Part shown: piece after piece, positions 43,062 to 50,575 of the stretch
Layout of the letters: the number at the start of each line of letters is the position of its first letter
Numbering within the stretch: position 1 is the stretch's first letter
Assembly: GCF_051175565.1 (NCBI RefSeq)
Contig: NZ_CP195105.1
Coordinates: 2,604,001-2,668,000, forward strand
Reading direction: 5' to 3'
From: Daejeonia sp002484105
GTDB lineage: Bacteria > Bacteroidota > Bacteroidia > Flavobacteriales > Weeksellaceae
Length of the DNA: 64,000 nucleotides
The notes under the pieces: generated by a model
Seen by the model: only the letters and a program-made list of their open reading frames with translations
What the model was told of the DNA's origin: nothing
Databases searched by the model: none
Translations under genes and position numbers: made by a program

Positions 43062-43726
43062 ATTTCCTTCATCAGAAAATATACAGCAAGCAGCAGCAAT
43101 ACAAGAATCATCAGAAATCTGAAGAATTTGGGCTGTCCTGAAGGATTGGCGGGCGTTCTCTTTTGGTTTCTGAACAATTCCTCCATACTGTCTTTGAATG
43201 TTTCCTGTTCTGCACTGGATATTTGTGTGATAATAAGTGCCTTCACCACAGTTTTGTTCATCAGTGTGTTGGAAGCATGCAACAAGAGCTGAAATTTTCC
43301 GTCTTTAAATTCTGTAATTTTAAATGTCTTTTCACCATAGGCTCGAACAAGCCCGAATGGCAGAATTTTAACAACATCTGCATTATTGGTTTTCCATGTA
43401 ACGGTAACTTCTTCTCCCTTGCGCACGCGCACCTTCGTGGTATGAAAAGACTGGATCACGGGTGGGAGTGCCGAACGATAACTGCGCTGCTGATGCTGGT
43501 AATTTTCATCATAGAGCCTTCGTTTTTCTGCATCCGCCAATGTGTTATAAGCTTCCTGAACTTCCCGGAAACGTTTTTCAAAAAATTCATCATTGGCATT
43601 TTTGTCAGGATGATATTTCAGCGAAAGTTTGCGGTAAGCCCTGCGGATGTCTTCCGCGGAAGCATCGGGAGTAATGCCTAGAAAATAATAATAGTCTTTC
43701 AAAAGAAAATGCTGATAACCCTGCAA
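43058..43726 (-). CDS. DnaJ-domain protein with C-terminal membrane anchor
   Basis: A 222-residue protein. Residues about 9-72 form a J domain (DYYYFLGITPDASAEDIRRAYRKLSLKYHPDKN) with the HPD motif at 39-41. It lacks the Gly/Phe and zinc-finger regions of DnaJ, so it is a J-domain co-chaperone of other kind. The middle (about 90-170) is predicted beta-rich (VRVRKGEEVTVTWKTNNADVVKI). The C-terminus is a single hydrophobic helix (FLMILVLLLLAVYFL). It would recruit DnaK to the membrane. The partner is unknown. Confidence 0.88.
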   Translation of the reverse strand: MQGYQHFLLKDYYYFLGITPDASAEDIRRAYRKLSLKYHPDKNANDEFFEKRFREVQEAYNTLADAEKRRLYDENYQHQQRSYRSALPPVIQSFHTTKVRVRKGEEVTVTWKTNNADVVKILPFGLVRAYGEKTFKITEFKDGKFQLLLHASNTLMNKTVVKALIITQISSAEQETFKDSMEELFRNQKRTPANPSGQPKFFRFLMILVLLLLAVYFLMKEI

Positions 43727-43740
43727 AAGTAAGGAAAATA

Positions 43741-43768
43741 AAAAAGCAGAACCGAAGTTCCGCTTTTT
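43741..43768 (-). terminator. Terminator after the 82-residue protein gene
   Basis: On the minus strand AAAAAGCGGAAC pairs with GTTCTGCTTTTT (one mismatch, TTCG loop) and is followed by TATTTT. It lies 11 bp past the stop at 43779. Confidence 0.85.
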
Positions 43769-43778
43769 GTTTTAATCA

Positions 43779-44027
43779 TCAGGCTTCACAATGTCTGCAA
43801 CAACGGTTTTGAAACTGCTTCTGAAGTTTTTCTTTCAGTGCGGCATATTGCTCATCATCCAGTTCACGGATTTTGTCAGCAATACCGAACGGCGATTTTT
43901 CCTGAATTCCGTATTCCTCCAGCAAATTTCTGAAGGCTTTTTTGCGGGCGCATGCTTTTTTGGCAATTAAAGCAATTCCGACAACAGCAAGTGCACCGAG
44001 TGCTCCTTTAAGATTTGATTTTTTCAT
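43779..44027 (-). CDS. Small membrane-anchored protein of unknown function
   Basis: An 82-residue protein with an N-terminal hydrophobic helix (GALGALAVVGIALIAKKAC, about 8-26) and a helical C-terminal part (RNLLEEYGIQEKSPFG, then ELDDEQYAALKEKLQKQFQ) ending in a Cys/His cluster, NRCCRHCEA. No family recognised. It is the third gene of a minus-strand group with a one-pass membrane protein (74 bp gap) and a sigma factor. The terminal CCRHC is unusual and could bind a metal. Function unknown. Confidence 0.7.
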   Translation of the reverse strand: MKKSNLKGALGALAVVGIALIAKKACARKKAFRNLLEEYGIQEKSPFGIADKIRELDDEQYAALKEKLQKQFQNRCCRHCEA

Positions 44028-44101
44028 TCTTCTAATTTTAAATTTTACTCCTTTAACAGGAATGTCTGTTTTTGTAAAGACGAACGATATCTGAATTTAC
44101 T

Positions 44102-44485
44102 TTATTGGTTTCCGGAATCTTTTCCCCAGCGGCGGCAGAAATCCGAATTCATAAAACGTTCGCGGAATTTTTCGCGCAGCTCTGCTTTTTCTTCCGGTGA
44201 GAATCCCTGCCTGGAATGCATCTTCTCCCAAAATGTATCATGCCCACCACGGCAAAAACCTCTTCTCCTTCCCGGGCAAAAGCCACCAAAAAGAATTTTG
44301 CTGAGGACAAGAATGCCGGCTGCCTGAAAATAAGAAACCGGCTGTACACCAATAATACCTGGCAGCAGCATATTCCAGAGCCACATCACAACGGCTGCCA
44401 CAAGCAGGAACATAACGGCAGTCGCCGCCACCATCCCAAAAACTTTTATTAATTTTTGCTGTCTCATTGTATTTTTTTTATTCAT
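44102..44485 (-). CDS. Membrane protein downstream of sigma factor, probable regulator
   Basis: A 127-residue protein. One long hydrophobic region (about 12-36) and a second weaker one (about 46-64) are followed by a very Arg/Gly/Phe-rich stretch, CPGRRRGFCRGGHDTFWEKM, and a charged helix with FSPEEKAELREKFRERFMN. The C-terminal helix resembles Spy/CpxP-type or heavy-metal sensor regions in general character, though I see no clear LTxxQ motif. The start overlaps the sigma factor stop by 8 bp. I infer an anti-sigma or sensor role from position only. A second in-frame ATG at 44467 is possible. Confidence 0.68.
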   Translation of the reverse strand: MNKKNTMRQQKLIKVFGMVAATAVMFLLVAAVVMWLWNMLLPGIIGVQPVSYFQAAGILVLSKILFGGFCPGRRRGFCRGGHDTFWEKMHSRQGFSPEEKAELREKFRERFMNSDFCRRWGKDSGNQ

Positions 44486-45050
44486 TCAAATCCTGATATA
44501 GATGCCGGAGCCTCTTTCGAAGGTGTTTCACAGCATAGATTTTTCTGCTGATGACCGTTTTGATATTGTCGCCCAGTTCGTCGGCAATTTCCTGCAGTGT
44601 AAGGTCGTTAATCTCATTTTCTATATATACATAACGCTGCTTTTCGGGAAGTTCGTCCAGTGCTTTCATCAGCATATTCCATATTTCGTCCTGAAAAACT
44701 TTCAGTTCCGGATCCTGTGAGGTATCCATGAGCAGAATTTCCCGTACAGGACTCTCATCATCATTACTGTAGACAAAATCTTCCAGCCGTTCAGGTTTTT
44801 TTTTGCGGTAGGAGTCGGTAATTTTGTTGGCCATAACCCGATAGAGCCATGCACCGATATTCACAATCTCAGAAAGGTTGGAAAGATTGCTGAACTGGTA
44901 CCATACTTCCTGCAGAATATCTTCGGCATCTTCGTTACTCTTCACTTTTGGACGAATGTAAGACATCAGCCGGCCACCATAATAGGTAACCGTTTCGCGC
45001 AAGACATTCTGTTTTTCCTGATTGGCCATAATCTGTTCTGCAACATCCAT
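44478..45050 (-). CDS. ECF-type RNA polymerase sigma factor
   Basis: A 190-residue sigma-70 family protein (183 if started at ATG 45029, MANQEKQNVLRETV). Region 2 is SNEDAEDILQEVWYQFSN, IGAWLYRVMANKITDSYRKKKPE; region 4 is ALDELPEKQRYVYIENEINDLTLQEIADELGDNIKTVISRKIYAVKHLRKRL. It heads the three-gene operon with two membrane proteins. It is unrelated in position to the sigma factor at 16689-17243. Regulon unknown. Confidence 0.92.
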   Translation of the reverse strand: MDVAEQIMANQEKQNVLRETVTYYGGRLMSYIRPKVKSNEDAEDILQEVWYQFSNLSNLSEIVNIGAWLYRVMANKITDSYRKKKPERLEDFVYSNDDESPVREILLMDTSQDPELKVFQDEIWNMLMKALDELPEKQRYVYIENEINDLTLQEIADELGDNIKTVISRKIYAVKHLRKRLRHLYQDLNE

Positions 45051-45247
45051 ACTCGCAAGACGGATGGGATGGTGGTTTTACTTTAAATTTCTTCTGAAAT
45101 CTCAATCTAAAACTAAAAAAACCAGCCCTTACAAACCTCTACAAAAACATGCCAACTACAAATTATATAAGCTTTTCGTGTCAAAACGCTACCATTTAAA
45201 ACAATGAACCCTTATTTTTGCAATGTCAATCCAAAAAAAAATCAGAA

Positions 45248-46090
45248 ATGAACCAACTTACCTACCAGCTCAACAACGGAAATCATATTCCAAGACTCGG
45301 ATTCGGAACCTGGGAATCCCTCGAAGAAGAAGGCTACAACGCTGTGTCTACTGCTTTGGAAACCGGCTATCGCCATATAGATACTGCCGCTGCCTACAAG
45401 AATGAAATAGTGGTGGGAAGAGCCATAAAGGATTCCGGCGTGCCACGTGAAGAGATCTTTCTGACGACAAAGCTCTGGAATTCCGAACGAGGATATGATA
45501 AGACTCTTGCTGCATTCCAAAACGCGCTTGTAAATCTCGGGACAGATTATCTCGATCTTTACCTCATCCACTGGCCGGCCAATAAAAAGCAGTATGACAA
45601 CTGGAAGGAAATCAATGCTGATACCTGGCGTGCTTTTGAAAAGCTTTTCCAGGAAGGAAAAATCAAAAATATCGGCGTCAGCAACTTCCTGCCTCATCAT
45701 CTTGAAGCACTGATGGAAACTGCCAGAATCCTCCCCTGCATCAACCAGATTGAACACCATCCCGGATACATGCAGCAGAAAACTGTCGACTTCTGTAAAA
45801 ATCATGATATTCTGGTTGAAGCCTGGTCTCCGCTGGGAAGGGGAAATGTTCTCAAAAACGAAACGATAACCGGGATTGCAGAGAAATATGGAAAAACGCC
45901 TGCCCAGATCTGTATCCGCTGGAATCTTCAGCTGGATCTGCTGCCACTTCCCAAATCTGTCACTCCCGAAAGAATAAAATCCAATTTTGAAGTCTTTGAT
46001 TTTGAAATCAGCGAAGCGGATATGGAACGTATCAGCAGCCTTCCGGAAATAGGATTTACGGGACTGAATCCTGACGAAGTAGATTTCTGA
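45248..46090 (+). CDS. Aldo/keto reductase
   Basis: A 280-residue (beta/alpha)8 NADPH-dependent oxidoreductase. The start is ATG 45248 (MNQLTYQLNNGNHIPRLGFG). The open frame begins earlier at a TTG at 45218, but that codon lies in the promoter box TATTTTTG (45213-45220) and can be excluded. The catalytic tetrad is present: Asp and Tyr in HIDTAAAYKNE, Lys in LTTKLWNS, His in LYLIHWPAN. The coenzyme site is near LPLPKSVTPERIKSNF. The length is typical of the AKR5/AKR3-like group. Substrate unknown. The gene is followed 21 bp later by an exporter gene and is probably cotranscribed with it. Confidence 0.93.
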   Translation: MNQLTYQLNNGNHIPRLGFGTWESLEEEGYNAVSTALETGYRHIDTAAAYKNEIVVGRAIKDSGVPREEIFLTTKLWNSERGYDKTLAAFQNALVNLGTDYLDLYLIHWPANKKQYDNWKEINADTWRAFEKLFQEGKIKNIGVSNFLPHHLEALMETARILPCINQIEHHPGYMQQKTVDFCKNHDILVEAWSPLGRGNVLKNETITGIAEKYGKTPAQICIRWNLQLDLLPLPKSVTPERIKSNFEVFDFEISEADMERISSLPEIGFTGLNPDEVDF

Positions 46091-46111
46091 ATGTAAAAAA
46101 GAGTTTAAAAT

Positions 46112-47287
46112 ATGATTAAAAACATCCTGCCTCTGACCTTGGGCGGACTTGCCATTGGAACGACAGAATTTGTTGTGATGGGATTGCTTCCGGACATTGC
46201 TGCATCCCTTTCGGTCTCCATTCCGGCGGCCGGACATTTCATCTCGGCATACGCAATGGGCGTCGTGATCGGTGCTCCGCTTCTGGTAGCATTTTCGTCG
46301 CAGTATCCGCCCAAAAAGATCCTTCTTGCATTGATGCTGATGTTTGTGATCTTCAACGGAATTTCCGCGCTGATGCCCAATTATTATACTTTTCTTGGCG
46401 CAAGATTCTGTGCAGGACTTCCGCACGGGGCATTCTTTGGAGTGGGATCAGTAGTTGCCAAGAGTATGGCTCCTGCCGACCGGCAGGGTCTTGCCATATC
46501 GGGAATGTTTGCGGGACTTACTGTGGCCAATCTGGCAATGGTTCCGCTTGTAACATTTATAGGCCATGAGTTTTCTTGGCGTTTTGCTTTTGGGGTCGTG
46601 GCATTGCTGGGACTTGTTACCATGTTATCTATCCTGTACTGGCTGCCTGATCTGAAACCTTTCAGCAAGGGAAATATTCTGGAAGACATAAAATTTTTCA
46701 AAACACCGGTTGCGCTCTTCATCCTGTGTATCGTAGCATTCGGACTGGGAGGAATGTTCTCGTGGTACAGCTATATCACACCGCTGATGACAGAAGTTTC
46801 AAAATTTGATCCGTCCAAAATTCCGTCCATTATGATTCTCGCAGGATTCGGGATGTTGATCGGTAATTTTCTGGGAGGCTGGATGGCAGACAAAATGCGC
46901 CCTGCTCTGGCATCTTCGCTCCTGTTCACGATATTTATCAGCATGCTGCTGCTTGTATTTTTCTTCTCCGGAGACCAGAAGACCTCTCTGATCCTGACTT
47001 TTTTCTGTGGTATTTTTGCCATGTCTGTCGGCTCCCCTTTAAATATCATCATGATCCGTGCAGCTAAAAAATCAGAAATGCTGGGAGCAGCATTTATGCA
47101 GGCGGCATTCAATATTGCCAATTCCATCGGAGCTTATGCCGGTGGGCTTCCCTTACAGAAAGGCTACGGATACCAATACCCGGCGCTTGTAGGGGCATCT
47201 CTGGCAACACTTGGACTGATCCTTTGTGTGATTTTCATGTTCCGCTTCAAGCCTTTTGTACAGAAGGTACAGACAGAACAAGAATAA
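46112..47287 (+). CDS. DHA1-family MFS efflux transporter
   Basis: A 391-residue membrane protein with 12 helices. The N-terminal LTLGGLAIGTTEFVVMGLLPDIAASLSVSIPAAGHFISAYAMGVVIGAPL is the pattern of the AraJ/YdhP-type drug or sugar efflux MFS group; loop 8-9 holds GNFLGGWMADKMRPAL. It probably exports small amphipathic molecules by proton antiport. It follows the aldo/keto reductase gene closely. Convergent with two SRPBCC genes, 9 bp between stops. Substrate unknown. Confidence 0.9.
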   Translation: MIKNILPLTLGGLAIGTTEFVVMGLLPDIAASLSVSIPAAGHFISAYAMGVVIGAPLLVAFSSQYPPKKILLALMLMFVIFNGISALMPNYYTFLGARFCAGLPHGAFFGVGSVVAKSMAPADRQGLAISGMFAGLTVANLAMVPLVTFIGHEFSWRFAFGVVALLGLVTMLSILYWLPDLKPFSKGNILEDIKFFKTPVALFILCIVAFGLGGMFSWYSYITPLMTEVSKFDPSKIPSIMILAGFGMLIGNFLGGWMADKMRPALASSLLFTIFISMLLLVFFFSGDQKTSLILTFFCGIFAMSVGSPLNIIMIRAAKKSEMLGAAFMQAAFNIANSIGAYAGGLPLQKGYGYQYPALVGASLATLGLILCVIFMFRFKPFVQKVQTEQE

Positions 47288-47296
47288 TTTCGGATT

Positions 47297-47755
47297 TTAT
47301 ACCGGAAATTCCTTTTCTTCCGCCAGTTTTTTGATGGTCTGCAGGCCGTTCGTAAATCCACGATCCATTACTTCGCGATATTCCGGATCTATCTGAATTT
47401 CCACATGAAGTTTCACGCTACCATCGTCGAGCAATATCAGGGAATAGCGTTCAGGTGCGCCACTCCACTGTTTTATCTTTTCGCTTTCGATATCATCCTC
47501 ACCGTTTTCAACAATACCAAGATGATTGAATGTGACTTCATTTGGTTCGTCCAGATTGCTGATGGTGGCTACCATTCCGTTGTTGTTGTGGTCCACAAAC
47601 AAGGTACGCCCGCCAACTTTCCAGTCAGATTTTATGATTGTAGGTTCTTCAGAAAAATACTGTGTCCATTTTGTATAGGTTTCCGGTGCCCAGAGAATAT
47701 CCCAGATTTTCTGTTTGGGTGCACGGATGACAATGTTGTAGGATAAGGTTTCCAT
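47297..47755 (-). CDS. SRPBCC (AHSA1/polyketide cyclase-like) protein, copy 1
   Basis: A 152-residue helix-grip (START/Bet v1-like) protein: N-terminal IVIRAPKQKIWDILWAPETYTKWTQYFSEEP, core WKVGGRTLFVDHNNNGMVATISNLDEP, and a C-terminal long helix VMDRGFTNGLQTIKKLAEE. Such proteins bind lipids or hydrophobic ligands or support co-chaperones. No catalytic residue is assignable. A second SRPBCC gene lies 17 bp upstream on the same strand, so both are cotranscribed. Confidence 0.9.
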   Translation of the reverse strand: METLSYNIVIRAPKQKIWDILWAPETYTKWTQYFSEEPTIIKSDWKVGGRTLFVDHNNNGMVATISNLDEPNEVTFNHLGIVENGEDDIESEKIKQWSGAPERYSLILLDDGSVKLHVEIQIDPEYREVMDRGFTNGLQTIKKLAEEKEFPV

Positions 47756-47772
47756 AGGTTGCTGTTTATAGG

Positions 47773-48186
47773 TTAATGGTTTTCTACATACTTATGAAAA
47801 TTATTGAGAATGGCATACCAGCTTTCGCGCTGCATCTCGCGTGAATTTTCTTTTTCCGGCTCGAAAAATTCAACAATATCGGTAGTATCTTCATCTACTT
47901 TTTCAAATCGGATCTCGACCTTTCTGCCATCATCGAGTGTAAAGCGGATAAGTTCCATGAGGATGATTTCGGTAAAAACACCAGCAAAATCGAGCCCGAA
48001 GGTACGATCTTTTGCTTCCATACGATAGGAAAATCGGCCTCCCTCACGAAGGTCAATTTCTGCGGAGGGGCAATACCATTTGTCGTAAGCAAAATTCCAT
48101 TTCCGGATATGATAGGGATCTGTAAAATATTCCCAGACTTTAGTAACAGGTTCCAGTATTCTGATTTCCATTCTGACCGAATCCAT
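47773..48186 (-). CDS. SRPBCC (AHSA1-like) protein, copy 2
   Basis: A 137-residue protein of the same superfamily as its neighbour: VRMEIRILEPVTKVWEYFTDPYHIRKWNFAYDKWYCPSAEIDLREGGRFSYRMEAKD at the N-terminal two-thirds, and a C-terminal helix (SWYAILNNFHKYVENH). The two copies share topology but little identity, so they are not a recent duplication. Cotranscribed with the 47297-47755 gene. Function unknown. Confidence 0.88.
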   Translation of the reverse strand: MDSVRMEIRILEPVTKVWEYFTDPYHIRKWNFAYDKWYCPSAEIDLREGGRFSYRMEAKDRTFGLDFAGVFTEIILMELIRFTLDDGRKVEIRFEKVDEDTTDIVEFFEPEKENSREMQRESWYAILNNFHKYVENH

Positions 48187-48327
48187 AGGCTTAATATTTT
48201 TCTAAATTTACAAAATATCTTCTGATGATGCTTACACAGATTTCCAATTTACTTACAGAACCACGTAAAAAAAATGCCGCCCATGGACGCAGTCATGGTC
48301 GGAAAAAACGCCGCTATTTTTTGTGGT

Positions 48328-48710
48328 TTAAGTTTCGAAGACTTTATCGGGATTTCCGCCGACAAAAACAATTAATATTGCAATAATCATATCTCGGAGT
48401 TCCATTGCGATGCATTGTTTTGCGGTTTTGTAGCCCAAATCATTTGCTTTTTTGTAAATCAAAAGTAACCTTGAGGCAATCATGGTCTTATAAATCATGA
48501 CTTCGATTCCGTTCTTGTTGAGCGAAACAAGATGACTGAGATTAAGTTCCTGTTTCAAAAACCTGAAAAAACCTCAATATGTTCATTCTTTTTTATAGAT
48601 TTTATTGTATTCACGAATGCTTTGCATTTCCCATCTTTTACGATAATAATCTGCAATTTCTTTGGAAGAGCGTTCAAATTCATTGGTTAAAAAGATACAA
48701 AATCCCCATC
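48328..48710 (-). pseudogene. Decayed IS4-type transposase remnant
   Basis: The C-terminal end of a DDE transposase is broken by frameshifts, stops and an insertion. Minus-strand frames read TNEFERSSKEIADYYRKRWE (starting at 48687) and, in another frame, FFRFLKQELNLSHLVSLNK to the stop at 48328. The YREK signature (Y-x2-R-x3-E-x6-K) is present up to Tyr and Arg, but an insertion of about 49 bp falls just before the catalytic Glu region. A further frameshift lies upstream near 48690. The 76-residue open frame 48328-48558 is the longest surviving piece. No inverted repeats or target duplication remain. Confidence 0.8.
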
Positions 48711-48731
48711 AAAAAAAAAACAATTTAATTT

Positions 48732-48740
48732 ATTAAAAAT
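48732..48740. repeat. IS target-site duplication, left copy
   Basis: ATTAAAAAT directly abuts the left inverted repeat and is identical to the bases after the right inverted repeat. Confidence 0.88.
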
Positions 48741-48840
48741 CATTGTTGTCCGATAAAAATTAAAATTAAATTTTTAGAATGCACATATGATTGATTGTCA
48801 GGTGTATAAAAGAGCAACTTTGTGATAATTCAAAAACAAG

Positions 48841-50043
48841 CTACCAATCAAAGGACAATTGATTGCCATCGTCTCGGTCAATGACCCAGTCTTTTTCGGG
48901 GTTTTCTAAAAATTTCATTAGGTTGATATAATTGAACAAATGGATTTTGCAAAAACTGACTAAATTCGAAAATGCCCAATGCCGCTTCAATCTCTTTTTA
49001 ATGACTGCAAGCAGAAGATTGACTATTAACACACAATAAATCTGTATTTTAATCGCATTTTCGTTATCTCCCAAAAAATATTTTAGTGGAAAATTTTGCT
49101 TCAACTGCTTAAACAACAGCTCAATCTGCCATCTTGTTTTATAAAGTGCTGCAATCATATCGGCTCTCATTTCAAACAAATTGGTCAAAAACTCAAATTT
49201 CCTTTTATTGGCACGGTCATAGAAAACTACTTTTCGCAATCGTAATTTCGAGGTTTCTTTGTCCTTTTTTACTTCAATCTCGATAATTTCGTCCTTTAAA
49301 ACACCGCTGTGAATATGCGATCCAATGTCTAATGCTTCAATGTTGATGTATGATGCACTATCCTTTATTCGGGTTACAAAACCTGTTTTTTGCTCCGTAA
49401 AATGAGCAAAAGCCTTGTAATCATTATATCCTTTGTCGAAAACATACACCGTGTTTTCATCGCATTGTAGTTTCTCCAAAAACTGATGGTCGTGTTTTTT
49501 GGCTTCGCTGAACCAAACCAAACTCGGAACAACTTCATCTGCATTAACAACTGTATGTACTTTAATTCCACCTTTCTTTTTGCCTGTTTTGGGGTTTCTG
49601 CCAACGCCTTCCAAGATGTCTTTGAACAAGCTGATTGTGGTACTATCAAAGATTTTTACCTGCTTTTTAATCACCTCTTTAATTCGGCTGTCCGACAAAA
49701 AATCACCATATTGTTTGAGCAATGCATGATAAATATTTTCAAAAACCAAAACATCTCTTTTCTTGTTGGCATCCGACAAAGTACTTCTTTTCGGAATATG
49801 ATTTAATTGAAAACCTGCTGTTTTACCCGATAAACCAAGCATCGCTCCCGATATTTCACGCAGTGATGTACATTTTGAAAACGAACAAAAAAGCATACTT
49901 ATCAAGTGATCTTTCGTCTTGAACCGCTTTGTATAGCGATCTGAATCACATTTTTTAACTTCCTTTCTGATAAGTGAATCTTCAATTAATGAAATCAGCT
50001 GTCCGAAAACGGATTTTGTAGAAAAATGATTACTTTTACTCAT
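48841..50043 (-). CDS. IS4-family transposase
   Basis: A 400-residue DDE transposase. The N-terminal part has FKTKDHLISMLFCSFSKCTSLREI and LSDANKKRD, common to the DUF4372 domain of IS4-type transposases. Catalytic residues: first Asp in KIFDSTTISLF, second Asp in VYVFDKGYND, and Glu in the YREK signature YKTRWQIELLFKQLK (Y-x2-R-x3-E-x6-K), all intact. It cuts and joins the element ends. The frame is uninterrupted, so the element may be active. Confidence 0.96.
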   Translation of the reverse strand: MSKSNHFSTKSVFGQLISLIEDSLIRKEVKKCDSDRYTKRFKTKDHLISMLFCSFSKCTSLREISGAMLGLSGKTAGFQLNHIPKRSTLSDANKKRDVLVFENIYHALLKQYGDFLSDSRIKEVIKKQVKIFDSTTISLFKDILEGVGRNPKTGKKKGGIKVHTVVNADEVVPSLVWFSEAKKHDHQFLEKLQCDENTVYVFDKGYNDYKAFAHFTEQKTGFVTRIKDSASYINIEALDIGSHIHSGVLKDEIIEIEVKKDKETSKLRLRKVVFYDRANKRKFEFLTNLFEMRADMIAALYKTRWQIELLFKQLKQNFPLKYFLGDNENAIKIQIYCVLIVNLLLAVIKKRLKRHWAFSNLVSFCKIHLFNYINLMKFLENPEKDWVIDRDDGNQLSFDW

Positions 50044-50082
50044 AGTTGTTTGCTGTGTCAGAACTTCAAACTTACTAAAAAG

Positions 50083-50108
50083 AAGAGTAGCCTCAAAAGG
50101 CTACTCTT
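50083..50108. terminator. Hairpin at the transposase-proximal end of the IS
   Basis: AAGAGTAGCC (50083-50092) pairs perfectly with GGCTACTCTT (50099-50108), 6-nt loop, beside a T-run on both strands. It lies between the right inverted repeat and the transposase start and overlaps the repeat by 2 bp. Confidence 0.75.
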
Positions 50109-50124
50109 TTATCGGACAACAATG

Positions 50125-50133
50125 ATTAAAAAT
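50125..50133. repeat. IS target-site duplication, right copy
   Basis: ATTAAAAAT, identical to 48732-48740. Confidence 0.88.
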
Positions 50134-50167
50134 CAATATTTTAATATCGTTTTTTTTATTAACCGTA

Positions 50168-50200
50168 AAAACAAAAAAGTCGGAAGAAAAATCTTCCGAC
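50168..50200 (-). terminator. Terminator of the histone H1-like gene
   Basis: GTCGGAAGA (50179-50187) pairs with TCTTCCGAC (50192-50200), 4-nt loop. On the minus strand it is followed by TTTTTTGTTTTT. It lies 54 bp past the stop at 50254. Confidence 0.88.
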
Positions 50201-50253
50201 CATGGCTACGGAAAATCCGAACCCTTATTTTTCAAAAAAATGAGAAAGAAGAA

Positions 50254-50430
50254 TTATTTTTTAGCTTCTTCTACAGATACTTTTCTGAATTCTTTGAAGA
50301 GTTTGCTGAGTTCGAGAGCAGCTTTACGGGCTCTTGTACCTGCAGCTTTGTTTCCTTTTTCAGCCTGAAGTGCCGCATCAGCAGTAAAAGCTTCAAACTG
50401 TGCATTGATCTGTTCGATTAATTCTTTCAT
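50254..50430 (-). CDS. Histone H1-like (Hc1-type) small protein
   Basis: A 58-residue protein read from the minus strand: starts MKELIEQINAQFEAFTADA and ends FKEFRKVSVEEAKK. It is one long helix rich in Lys, Ala and Glu, with KGNKAAGTRARKAALELSK in the middle, the pattern of the Hc1-like 'histone H1' family common in flavobacteria. DNA binding is assumed from the family name and the basic centre, though the protein is not extremely basic. It has a near-perfect promoter at 50461-50491 and a terminator at 50168-50200, which together support a real, well expressed gene. Confidence 0.9.
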   Translation of the reverse strand: MKELIEQINAQFEAFTADAALQAEKGNKAAGTRARKAALELSKLFKEFRKVSVEEAKK

Positions 50431-50460
50431 GTTGTTGTTTAAATTTATAAATTAGGCTTG

Positions 50461-50491
50461 CAAATATAAACGAATCAGTGATTTAATCAAA
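50461..50491 (-). promoter_or_regulatory. Near-consensus promoter of the histone H1-like gene
   Basis: On the minus strand TTTG (50488-50491), exactly 19 bases, TATATTTG (50461-50468). The leader would be about 28 nt. Confidence 0.85.
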
Positions 50492-50575
50492 TTTTACAGG
50501 CTAAATTTTGCATAAAAACAGCGTATTAAGGGTATTTTTCACAGATTTTTTCATTTTCTGGCATTACCACAGCGC

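Larger units (their letters stand above)
48741..50124 (-). mobile_element. Complete IS4-family insertion sequence, 1384 bp
   Basis: The element has perfect 18-bp terminal inverted repeats: CATTGTTGTCCGATAAAA (48741-48758) and its complement TTTTATCGGACAACAATG (50107-50124). It is bordered by a 9-bp direct repeat, ATTAAAAAT (48732-48740 and 50125-50133). It carries one transposase gene on the minus strand, and a hairpin next to the right end. Intact ends, duplication and reading frame indicate a recent insertion. The insertion site is an AT-rich spacer between an IS remnant and the histone H1-like gene. Confidence 0.95.

Noticed and set aside
45218..45247. TTG start for the aldo/keto reductase
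   Set aside because: The TTG is part of the promoter box TATTTTTG; ATG 45248 matches the family start.
45242..46426. Minus-strand open frame of 394 codons opposite the aldo/keto reductase and DHA1 genes
   Set aside because: Antisense shadow crossing two well supported genes, with no domain.
50026..50421. Plus-strand 131-codon frame over the IS end
   Set aside because: It runs across the inverted repeat, target duplication and the histone H1-like gene on the other strand.
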